NCBI GenBank assembly: GCA_030065075.1
Contig: JASJDQ010000028.1
Span: 1 to 33,015, forward strand
Origin: Paracoccaceae bacterium
GTDB lineage: Bacteria > Pseudomonadota > Alphaproteobacteria > Rhodobacterales > Rhodobacteraceae
Reading direction: 5' to 3'
DNA length: 33,015 bases
The position numbers and the translations under genes were made by a program. Shown here one piece after another: positions 23,475 to 30,291 of this stretch. Under the pieces are notes generated by a model. It was not told the origin of the DNA. It did not search any database and saw nothing but the letters and a program-made list of their open reading frames with translations. Numbering within the stretch: the stretch's first letter is position 1; each line of letters begins with the position of its first letter.

Positions 23475-24233
23475 TCACCGTCCCATCCACCCGCCGTCGA
23501 CCGTCAGGATCTCGCCATGGACGTACCGCGCAGCGTCCGACGCGAGGAATACCACCGGCCCCGCAAAGTCCTCCGGCTCCCCCCAACGCCCAGCCGGTAT
23601 GCGCTCCAGAATGGCCTTGTAGCGGTCCGGATCGTTCCTGAGCGCCTCCGTGTTGTCGGTCGCGATATACCCCGGCGCAATGGCGTTCACGTTCACGCCT
23701 TTCGAGGCCCACTCATTCGCAAAAGCCTTTGTCAGTTGACCAATACCGCCCTTCGAGGCCGAGTAGCCGGGCACCGTGATACCCCCCTGGAACGTCAGAA
23801 GCGAGGCGGTGAAGATCACCTTGCCCGACCCCCGCGCGATCATGCCCTTGCCGATTTCGCGGGTCAGGATGAACTGTGCGCTCAGATTGACCTCGATCAC
23901 CTTGTCCCAGTCTTCGTCCGGGTGTTCGGCGGCAGGCGTCCGCAGGATGGTGCCGGCGTTGTTGACCAGAATATCCGGCTCGACTCCGTCTGCCCTCAAC
24001 TTCTCGATGAACTCATAAAGCGCTGATCTGTCTGAAAAATCGCAGGAATAGGCGCTGAACCTTCGGCCCATCCCCGTCACCGCTGCCTCGACCTCGGAAC
24101 CCGCTTCCAGCGTCGCACTGACGCCGACGATGTCTGCCCCCGCCGCGGCCAGCGCCTCGGCCATGCCGCGCCCGATGCCGCGTTTCGCGCCGGTAACCAG
24201 CGCGGTTCTTCCGGAAAGATCGAACATTTTCAT
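23475..24233 (-). CDS. Short-chain dehydrogenase, KduD-like
   Basis: This 252-aa classical SDR has the cofactor motif TGAKRGIG (14-21), NNAG (91-94), and the catalytic Ser144, Tyr157 and Lys161 (YSASK). The C-terminal block GRWGEPEDFAG, then YVHGEILTVDGGWMGR, is very like KduD. KduD is the 2-dehydro-3-deoxy-D-gluconate 5-dehydrogenase (also called 2-deoxy-D-gluconate 3-dehydrogenase) of uronate breakdown. The context of sugar-acid dehydratases and a TRAP importer supports a role on a deoxy-keto sugar acid, but other polyol or sugar acid substrates are possible. It is the last gene of the - strand set that starts at 26363, 4 bp after the alcohol dehydrogenase gene. Confidence 0.85.
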   Translation of the reverse strand: MKMFDLSGRTALVTGAKRGIGRGMAEALAAAGADIVGVSATLEAGSEVEAAVTGMGRRFSAYSCDFSDRSALYEFIEKLRADGVEPDILVNNAGTILRTPAAEHPDEDWDKVIEVNLSAQFILTREIGKGMIARGSGKVIFTASLLTFQGGITVPGYSASKGGIGQLTKAFANEWASKGVNVNAIAPGYIATDNTEALRNDPDRYKAILERIPAGRWGEPEDFAGPVVFLASDAARYVHGEILTVDGGWMGR

Positions 24234-24237
24234 TTGG

Positions 24238-25269
24238 TTACTCGCTCACTTTGATAAGGCTCTTCAGCGCAGTCGGGCTGCGATCCAGCGCTTCGAAGGC
24301 GGTCTGAATGTCCGCAAGCGGCGCGACATCGGTGATAACAGTCTCGGCATCGACACCGCCGGAGGTGACGATTTCTATCGCCTTTTCATAGTCTTCCGGC
24401 TCATAGACCCGCGCGCCGATCAGCCTCAGCTCGCGCCAGAAGAACTGGAACAGGTCGATCGCAGGTTTCTGGGCATGAATGGCCACCATCACGATCCGCG
24501 CCCGTGTTGCCGCCACGGCGGTCATCGCATCGACCCCGGGTTGCGTGCCGGAAACTTCGAAGACCACATCAGCGCCCTTGTCGCCCGTGCGCGCGTTGAT
24601 CTCGGCCACCAGGTCCGCTTCCGCCGGGTTCACCGTTGAAAACCCGAGCTTTTCGGCAATCGCCAAGCGGTTCGGATTTACTTCCGAGACGACGACATTA
24701 CCGCCCGCATCGCGTGCCACCATTGCGACCAGTATGCCAATCGGCCCGCCGCCGATCACCACCACATCCTCGCCAGCCTTGAGCTCCGAAAGCCGAACAT
24801 CATGACATGCTACCGCCACCGGTTCGATCAGGGCAGCATGCGACATATCAATTTCGTCCGGTAGCACATGGAGCGTATGCGCCGGCACCGTCCAGACCTC
24901 TTGCATGGCGCCATCGGTGTCGAGCCCAAGGAATGTCAGCTTATGGCAAATGTGCTGGTGTCCCGCCTTGCAGGCCGGACATATTCCGCAATGATCCAAG
25001 GGCCTTACGACAACCTTCTGGCCCACGGCCATATTCGTCACGCCGTCGCCCACAGCACTGATCGTGCCCGACATCTCGTGCCCGATCACCCGGTTCAGGC
25101 CCACGCGCGCATCCATATTGCCGTGATAGACATGCATGTCCGTCCCGCAGATGCCGCAGTACGCCACCCGGATCGAGGCTTCGCCCGGCCCGGGGGCAGG
25201 GGCGTCCTTCGTCTCGACGGCAAAGCTCTTGTTGCCCCGGTAAAACGCGGCGGTGATCTGTTCGGTCAT
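24238..25269 (-). CDS. Zinc-dependent alcohol dehydrogenase (MDR family)
   Basis: This 343-aa medium-chain dehydrogenase resembles sorbitol/L-idonate/threonine dehydrogenases. The catalytic zinc site is Cys38 (YCGICGTD), His64-Glu65 (GHE) and Glu149. The structural zinc cysteines are Cys94, 97, 100 and 108. The NAD(P)-binding loop GGGPIG is at about 173-178. It probably oxidises a secondary hydroxyl of a polyol or sugar acid to the keto form. It overlaps the upstream MR/MLE gene by 4 bp, so both belong to one operon, with the KduD-like SDR downstream. The specific substrate is not readable. Confidence 0.88.
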   Translation of the reverse strand: MTEQITAAFYRGNKSFAVETKDAPAPGPGEASIRVAYCGICGTDMHVYHGNMDARVGLNRVIGHEMSGTISAVGDGVTNMAVGQKVVVRPLDHCGICPACKAGHQHICHKLTFLGLDTDGAMQEVWTVPAHTLHVLPDEIDMSHAALIEPVAVACHDVRLSELKAGEDVVVIGGGPIGILVAMVARDAGGNVVVSEVNPNRLAIAEKLGFSTVNPAEADLVAEINARTGDKGADVVFEVSGTQPGVDAMTAVAATRARIVMVAIHAQKPAIDLFQFFWRELRLIGARVYEPEDYEKAIEIVTSGGVDAETVITDVAPLADIQTAFEALDRSPTALKSLIKVSE

Positions 25270-26363
25270 GCGGCCTCCTTGACGGCAGCTTCCAGTTTGT
25301 CCCAGTCGAAGGTGACCCCCGTGCCCGGCACATCCGGGGCTACGGCCAGGTGATCTTCGACGACAAGCGGACGGGTCGTGTATTCGTCGATCGGGAAGCT
25401 GTGCACCTCCAGCCAGCCCGCGTTCGGTTGGGCCGAGACAAGGCTCACATGCAGCTCCTGCATCCCGTGGCTGCAGACCGGAAGCCCATGTTGACGCGCA
25501 AGCTCCGCCACCCGAAGCCAGCCCGTGATGCCGCCGCAGTTCGAGGCATCCGGTTGTACGAACGACAGCTTCGCATCGGCAAAAGCATACTCGAACTCGT
25601 GGATGGTGTGCAGGTTTTCCCCCATTGCAAGCGGCATGCCGGTCTCATCCGCAATGCGCCCGAAGCCCTTGTAATCATCGGGAATTGTCGGCTCTTCGAA
25701 CCAGAAGATGTCATAGGGCTTCATCGCCTCGGCGGCAACGCCGGCCTTCTCGACGCTCATCGAATAATTTGCATCCACCATGAAGGTAACGTCCGGCCCG
25801 ATCATCTCGCGCACGGCCTTGATCCGCGCGATATCCTCGGCCAGCGTCGGTTGCCCGATCTTGATCTTTACGGCGTTGAAGCCGCGGTCCAGATAACCTT
25901 GGATCGAGTTCAGCAGCTTCGGCAGTGGGAAGTTCAGATCGATCCCGCCCGCATAGGCCTTGCACCGGTCCGAAGCACCACCCGCCATCCGGCGAAGCGA
26001 TTGCCCTGTCCTTTTGCCGCGCAAGTCCCAAAGCGCGATGTCGATCGCGGAGATCGCAAAACTCGCCACACCACCGCGTCCCACATAATGGATATGCCAG
26101 CCCATCGCATCGTAAAGCGCGTCGATGTCCTGCGTCTCTTGCCCAATAAGGAACGGTGCGAGGTCGTGGTCGAGCATGGCCTTGATCGCATGCCCGCCCT
26201 TGCCACCGGTATAGGTATAGCCCGTGCCCGAAAGTCCGTCGTCGGTCGTGACCGTCGTCGTGATCAGTTCGAAATGCGTGTGATCGCCGTGTTTCGCATC
26301 CACCAGCACTTCCGCCAGCGGCACCGCAAACCTTTGCGTGTCTATACCCGCGATGAGCGCCAT
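25266..26363 (-). CDS. Mandelate racemase/muconate lactonizing enzyme family protein (acid sugar dehydratase type), second
   Basis: This 365-aa enolase-superfamily enzyme is clearly different from the one at 20927. The catalytic lysines are in KIK (166-168). The metal ligands are Asp197 (VDANY), Glu223 (WFEEP) and Glu249 (MGEN), and the base pair is Asp272/His299 (CSHGMQELH). The N-terminal cap has an unusual [10 protein letters not shown] and [10 protein letters not shown] segment that should shape the substrate pocket. It most likely dehydrates or isomerises a sugar acid. It is first in the operon with the alcohol dehydrogenase and KduD-like genes. A GGGAGG ribosome binding site precedes the ATG. 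It is divergent from the GntR-type regulator gene, sharing an 82-bp region with a palindromic operator. Confidence 0.88.
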   Translation of the reverse strand: MALIAGIDTQRFAVPLAEVLVDAKHGDHTHFELITTTVTTDDGLSGTGYTYTGGKGGHAIKAMLDHDLAPFLIGQETQDIDALYDAMGWHIHYVGRGGVASFAISAIDIALWDLRGKRTGQSLRRMAGGASDRCKAYAGGIDLNFPLPKLLNSIQGYLDRGFNAVKIKIGQPTLAEDIARIKAVREMIGPDVTFMVDANYSMSVEKAGVAAEAMKPYDIFWFEEPTIPDDYKGFGRIADETGMPLAMGENLHTIHEFEYAFADAKLSFVQPDASNCGGITGWLRVAELARQHGLPVCSHGMQELHVSLVSAQPNAGWLEVHSFPIDEYTTRPLVVEDHLAVAPDVPGTGVTFDWDKLEAAVKEAA

Positions 26364-26413
26364 GATCCGTGATCCTCCCTCGGGTCACGCTTGCCAGGTG
26401 ACCTCCAACCTGT

Positions 26414-26428
26414 TTTGGTACGACCAAA
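26414..26428. promoter_or_regulatory. GntR/FadR-type operator in the divergent promoter region
   Basis: TTTGGT-ACG-ACCAAA is a perfect 6-3-6 inverted repeat matching the TGGNNNNNCCA form of FadR-subfamily sites. It lies 17 bp before the regulator's ATG and 51-65 bp before the divergent MR/MLE gene, almost the same spacing as the matching site before dctP. It should mediate autoregulation and control of the catabolic operon. Confidence 0.8.
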
Positions 26429-26445
26429 CGCAGCGGGATTTGTCA

Positions 26446-27183
26446 ATGGAAAAGAGGGCCGAGCGCGCGGATCAAGCGGGTGCCGCCGAACGGGCGGCCG
26501 ATACCTTGTTCCGAACCTTTGCGGAGATGATCAGCAACGGCACCCTGAAGGAAGGCGACCCATTACCGCCCGAACGCGAGATCGTTGGCACCTATGGCGT
26601 CAGCCGAACCGTCGCGCGCGAGGCGGTGCAAGCCCTTGCCAATCGCGGTTTCGTGGAGGCAAGACCACGTTTTCGTCCCATCGTGCGCCGCCCAAGCTAT
26701 GACGCGGCGATGGAAGCGGTCGGCTCGGTCATGATGCGGCTTCTGGACGAACCCGACGGTGTGCGTGCGCTATTCGAGACCCGTGTGCTTGTGGAAACCA
26801 GTCTTGCCCGGCAGGCCGCCAGCCACGCGACCGAAGACGAGGTTGCGACCATGAAAGAGGCGCTCGACGCCAACGAGGCGGCAATCCACGACAGCACGGC
26901 ATTCTACGAAACCGATCAGGCGTTTCATGCCACACTGTTCGCGATCAGCCGCAACCCGGTCATGGTCTCGGTCCACAAGGCCTATTCGACGTGGCTCGCG
27001 CCACAGTGGTCAAAAATGCCGCGGCTGCCAGACCGCAACCAACGGAATTACAAAGCACACAAGGCAATCCTGAACGCTATCTCCAAGCGTGATGCGGATG
27101 CCGCAGAAGCCGCCATGCGCGCGCACCTCGACGCCGCATGGGACCAGGTCAAGGCGACTTTCCGGAACGACCAGATCGAGTAG
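26446..27183 (+). CDS. GntR-family (FadR subfamily) transcriptional regulator
   Basis: The 245-aa product from the ATG at 26446 has an N-terminal winged helix-turn-helix (about 15-80; GDPLPPEREIVGTYGVSR, then TVAREAVQALANRGFVE). A C-terminal FCD ligand-binding domain carries the usual metal site residues Asp157, His161, His205 and His227. The frame is open back to 26338, but that would overlap the divergent gene and include the operator, so the shorter start is preferred. FadR-subfamily regulators with FCD domains commonly sense sugar acids or organic acids and repress catabolic operons. The palindrome just upstream and a twin before dctP make it the likely regulator of the whole island. Confidence 0.9.
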   Translation: MEKRAERADQAGAAERAADTLFRTFAEMISNGTLKEGDPLPPEREIVGTYGVSRTVAREAVQALANRGFVEARPRFRPIVRRPSYDAAMEAVGSVMMRLLDEPDGVRALFETRVLVETSLARQAASHATEDEVATMKEALDANEAAIHDSTAFYETDQAFHATLFAISRNPVMVSVHKAYSTWLAPQWSKMPRLPDRNQRNYKAHKAILNAISKRDADAAEAAMRAHLDAAWDQVKATFRNDQIE

Positions 27184-27191
27184 CCCTGTCT

Positions 27192-27238
27192 TTCTTCTTG
27201 GGAAAATATCCCGGGGAGTTTGAGGGGCTGGCCCCTCA
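27192..27238 (+). repeat. Intergenic hairpin repeat, copy D
   Basis: TTCTTCTTGG, then AAAATATCCCGGGGA, leads into TGAGGGGC-TG-GCCCCTCA, a perfect 8-bp stem (27221-27238). It starts 8 bp after the regulator stop, on the same strand, and its hairpin contains the stop codon of the convergent mrpG gene. It shares its core with copies A-C. Confidence 0.7.
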
Positions 27239-27616
27239 ATCCGCCCCTTGCCCTTCCGCGCCATCGGGCGAGTTCAGCGTCGACCACGTGTCGTCGCGGG
27301 GCGGCGAGGGTGGAACCGCGCAATCGCGGCGGTGAATGGCGACCTTGGCGATGAAGTTTGCCGAAACCGGTGCCGTCACGAATAGAAACGCCATGATCAA
27401 CAACTCGTGCATCGACGGATCGCCCTGCGCGAAGGCGTTCAGAATCGACGCCAGAAGCAGCATTCCGATCCCGAGCGTCCCGACCTTCGTGGGTGCGTGA
27501 AGCCGCGTCATCGGATCGTTGAACTTCAAAAGCCCTATGACGCCCACGGCAATGAACGCGGACCCGATCAGCAGGGACAGCGCAGCGGCATAGGTGGCGA
27601 GGACCTCCAACGTCAT
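27236..27616 (-). CDS. mrpG: Mrp/Pha antiporter subunit G
   Basis: This 126-aa membrane protein has three hydrophobic segments and the family signature GVIGLLKFNDPMTRLHAPTK followed by VGTLGIGMLLL. MrpG is a small obligatory subunit of the multi-subunit Mrp cation/proton antiporter. Its C-terminal tail of about 30 residues (from RRDCAVPPSPP on) is hydrophilic, Pro/Asp-rich and less conserved-looking. It is the last gene of the operon and overlaps mrpF by 4 bp. The stop codon lies inside a strong hairpin that may end transcription. Confidence 0.93.
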   Translation of the reverse strand: MTLEVLATYAAALSLLIGSAFIAVGVIGLLKFNDPMTRLHAPTKVGTLGIGMLLLASILNAFAQGDPSMHELLIMAFLFVTAPVSANFIAKVAIHRRDCAVPPSPPRDDTWSTLNSPDGAEGQGAD

Positions 27617-27897
27617 TCGATGATGTCCCCCCTCAGGATGAAGCGCGCCAGCGCCACCGTAGACACGAAGCCAAGCATTGCGATCAGCAAGGCCACCTCG
27701 AAATAGACCTTCACGCCCTGATGGATGCCGAGGACAATGACCAGCCCAAGTGCGTTGATGACCATCGTGTCCAGCGCCAGAATGCGGTCGCCCGACGTGG
27801 GCCCCATCACAAGGCGCACCATCGACAGTATCTGGCCAACGGCCAAAGCCAGAAAGGCGATGATCAAGGCAATCTCCATGATGTTTTCGGCGCTCAT
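27613..27897 (-). CDS. mrpF: Mrp/Pha antiporter subunit F
   Basis: This 94-aa protein has three predicted membrane helices. The conserved MrpF block VRLVMGPTSGDRILALDTMVIN is followed by FEVALLIAMLGFVSTVALARFI. It is one of the small subunits of the Mrp complex and is needed for assembly; in other bacteria MrpF has been tied to bile salt or cholate efflux. It overlaps mrpE and mrpG by 4 bp on each side, so translation is coupled. Confidence 0.93.
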   Translation of the reverse strand: MSAENIMEIALIIAFLALAVGQILSMVRLVMGPTSGDRILALDTMVINALGLVIVLGIHQGVKVYFEVALLIAMLGFVSTVALARFILRGDIIE

Positions 27898-28397
27898 GCG
27901 AAAATCTCCATCAACCGGCGTTCATAGCGGTCTTTGATCTCGTCCCGGACACCATCGGGATCGTCGGTGTGCAAAACGTGCACCAAGAGGCTGTGCCCTT
28001 CGTCCGACAGGTCTGCCGAAACGGTGCCCGGAGTAAGTGTGATGGTGCCGGCAAGAAGGGTGATCGCCTCGGGCTGTTTCAACTCCAGCGGCACTACGAT
28101 CCAATGGGGCTTTAGGTTGCCGTTTGGCACCGTCAGCACGATCCACGCCACCTGGATATTGGCCAGGATGATATCCCAGACCACCAGGAAGCTATAGGCA
28201 ACCATCTTGCCCATCCGGAACCCTTGGGGCGTGTCCGGCCACCAGATCGAGGTGGCCCATGGGATCAGAATGCCAAGGATCAGTCCGAAAACGGCCATCC
28301 CCGCCGTCAATTCGTTCTGCAAAAGGATCCAGACGACCGCCAGGATCAGGGTCAAGAGCGGATGCGGCAGTAACCATCGATACGCGGCACGGGCCAT
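27894..28397 (-). CDS. mrpE: Mrp/Pha antiporter subunit E
   Basis: This 167-aa protein has an N-terminal hydrophobic region (about 12-50) and a cytoplasmic C-terminal domain. The block VPLELKQPEAITLLAGTITLTPGTVSADLSDEG is highly characteristic of MrpE. It is a structural subunit of the antiporter. It starts 1 bp after the mrpD stop and overlaps mrpF by 4 bp. Confidence 0.93.
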   Translation of the reverse strand: MARAAYRWLLPHPLLTLILAVVWILLQNELTAGMAVFGLILGILIPWATSIWWPDTPQGFRMGKMVAYSFLVVWDIILANIQVAWIVLTVPNGNLKPHWIVVPLELKQPEAITLLAGTITLTPGTVSADLSDEGHSLLVHVLHTDDPDGVRDEIKDRYERRLMEIFA

Positions 28398-28398
28398 G

Positions 28399-29943
28399 TC
28401 AGTCCTCCTTCTCCTTGGGTTTGCTCAACTTGCCGGGCGTTTCGAGAACAGTCGATTTGTAAACCTCCGGCGCAAAAAGCTCCTTGGCCATGGAGGTCGT
28501 ATAGCCATGGACCTGACCGGCAAAGACAGTGTGCAGAGCCAGAAGCGCGAAAAGCCCGCCGACCGCCGCGTAGGATAGCACCGAGGGCCGCAACCTGTCC
28601 TCATCCGGCTCCGCCGCCACCGCGCCATGGGACTTCCAGAAGACCACACTGCCGGCGCGGGCAAAGCCGACAACGCTGATCAGGCTTGATGACAGGACAA
28701 CGGCCCAGATCCAGACCATCAGCGTGTTGCCGTAGGCCGCGTCCAGCACCAGCAATTTGCCCAGAAAGCCCGACAAGGGTGGCAGGCCCGCCATGGCGAT
28801 AGCGCCTGCAAAGAACATGCCCGCCGTCAGTGCCGTCCCCAGCATCGGCGGCTCTGTCGACAGATCGACGCTACCGCGCCCCGTTCGCACAAGGTCCGAG
28901 ATCAGGAACAGCACTGCGCCCGCCAGCGTCGAATGCACGATGTAGTAAAGCGCTGCCGCGATGCCTGCCGGGCTGAACAGCGAAATCGCGACCATCACCA
29001 TGCCCATCGATCCGATGATCGAATAGGCGACAAGCCGGTCAAGCTTCTTCGCCGCCAGAACCCCGATCATCCCGATGGCGAGCGAGACCAACGCGGCGGG
29101 TAAAAGCCATAGGTCATGCAGGCCCGAGGTCACCTCCAACTCGGGCGGGAAGATCATCGTATAGACCCGGATGATCGCATAGGCACCCACCTTGGTCATG
29201 ATCGCGAACAGGGCTGCGACGGGGGCAGGGGCCTCGGCATAGCTCGACGGTAACCAGAAATGCAGAGGCACCAGCGCGGCCTTGATCGCGAACACAAGAA
29301 GCAGCAGGACGGCAGCGACCCGAATGCCCACGGTCTCTTCCGGGGCAATCAGTTTCACCCGCTCGGCCAGATCGGCCATGTTGAGCGTGCCGGTCTCGGC
29401 ATAGATCGCCCCCAGCGCGAACAGGAACAGCGTCGACCCTATCAGGTTGAACAGCACATACTGCACGCCCGCACGCAATCGCGTATTGCCGCCCGCGTGG
29501 ATCATCAGACCGTAGGATGCGATCAGCAGCACCTCGAAAAAGACGAAGAGGTTGAAAAGGTCACCTGTCAGAAACGCGCCCAGAATGCCCATCAGTTGGA
29601 ACTGGAAAAGCGCGTGGAAGTGCCTTCCGCGATTGTCCCAACCCGACCCGATGGCATACAGCAGAACGAAAAGTGCCAGCACTGATGTCAAAAGCACCAT
29701 CAGCGTCGAAAGACGGTCACCCACGACGACGATTCCGAAAGGCGCGGCCCAGTCACCAAGGCGATAATAGATGACCGATCCGTCCGAGACGGACCACGCC
29801 AGGCCCGCCGCCAGCGCGATCAATGCGATCACGCCGGTGACCGAGAAAACGCGTTGGATGCCAATGTGATAGCGCGCAGCTAGCACGATGAAGGGCGCCA
29901 GAAGTGCAGGAAGGATGATCGGGGCGACGATCCAGTGTGTCAT
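28399..29943 (-). CDS. mrpD: Mrp/Pha antiporter subunit D
   Basis: This 514-aa protein belongs to the proton-conducting membrane transporter family, homologous to NuoM/NuoN of complex I. It has about 14 hydrophobic segments. Typical regions are FLTGDLFNLFVFFEVLLIASYGL (the glutamate in FFEV is a conserved ion-path residue), KAALVPLHFWLPSSYAEAPAPVAALF and GMIGVLAAKKLDRLVAYSIIGSMGM. MrpD with MrpA carries out cation/H+ exchange. It overlaps mrpC by 4 bp. Confidence 0.94.
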   Translation of the reverse strand: MTHWIVAPIILPALLAPFIVLAARYHIGIQRVFSVTGVIALIALAAGLAWSVSDGSVIYYRLGDWAAPFGIVVVGDRLSTLMVLLTSVLALFVLLYAIGSGWDNRGRHFHALFQFQLMGILGAFLTGDLFNLFVFFEVLLIASYGLMIHAGGNTRLRAGVQYVLFNLIGSTLFLFALGAIYAETGTLNMADLAERVKLIAPEETVGIRVAAVLLLLVFAIKAALVPLHFWLPSSYAEAPAPVAALFAIMTKVGAYAIIRVYTMIFPPELEVTSGLHDLWLLPAALVSLAIGMIGVLAAKKLDRLVAYSIIGSMGMVMVAISLFSPAGIAAALYYIVHSTLAGAVLFLISDLVRTGRGSVDLSTEPPMLGTALTAGMFFAGAIAMAGLPPLSGFLGKLLVLDAAYGNTLMVWIWAVVLSSSLISVVGFARAGSVVFWKSHGAVAAEPDEDRLRPSVLSYAAVGGLFALLALHTVFAGQVHGYTTSMAKELFAPEVYKSTVLETPGKLSKPKEKED

Positions 29944-30290
29944 GACTGTCCCCCGGTCTCGCCCGTATCCGGCTGGTCGTCGATATGATCGTCATCCGAA
30001 CCGAGGAAGGCGCCTAGACCGATCATTACGACAACGGCCGTCATCCCGAAAGAGATCACGATGGCCGTCAGCACCAGCGCCTGCGGCAGCGGGTCGGTAT
30101 ACACGGTCACGTCGTCTCTCAAAACCGGCGGCGCGCCGATTTTCAGTCGACCGGAGGTGAAGAGGAAGACGTTCACGGCATAGGTCAAAAGCGACATGCC
30201 AAGGATCACAGGAAACGTCCTGAGGCGCAGCACCAGATAAATCCCTGCTGCTGTCATCACACCAATGGCCGAGGCGACGAGCAATTCCAT
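29940..30290 (-). CDS. mrpC: Mrp/Pha antiporter subunit C
   Basis: This 116-aa protein is homologous to NuoK and has three membrane helices. The conserved segments are GIYLVLRLRTFPVILGMSLLTYAVN and DPLPQALVLTAIVISFGMTA. It is a core small subunit of the antiporter. The C-terminal tail is acidic (DDDHIDDQPDTG). It starts 1 bp after the mrpA stop and overlaps the mrpD start by 4 bp. Confidence 0.94.
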   Translation of the reverse strand: MELLVASAIGVMTAAGIYLVLRLRTFPVILGMSLLTYAVNVFLFTSGRLKIGAPPVLRDDVTVYTDPLPQALVLTAIVISFGMTAVVVMIGLGAFLGSDDDHIDDQPDTGETGGQS

Positions 30291-30291
30291 G

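Noticed and set aside
26338-26445. Upstream start for the GntR-type regulator
   Set aside because: It would overlap the start of the divergent gene and place the palindromic operator inside the coding region; the ATG at 26446 gives a normal family N-terminus.
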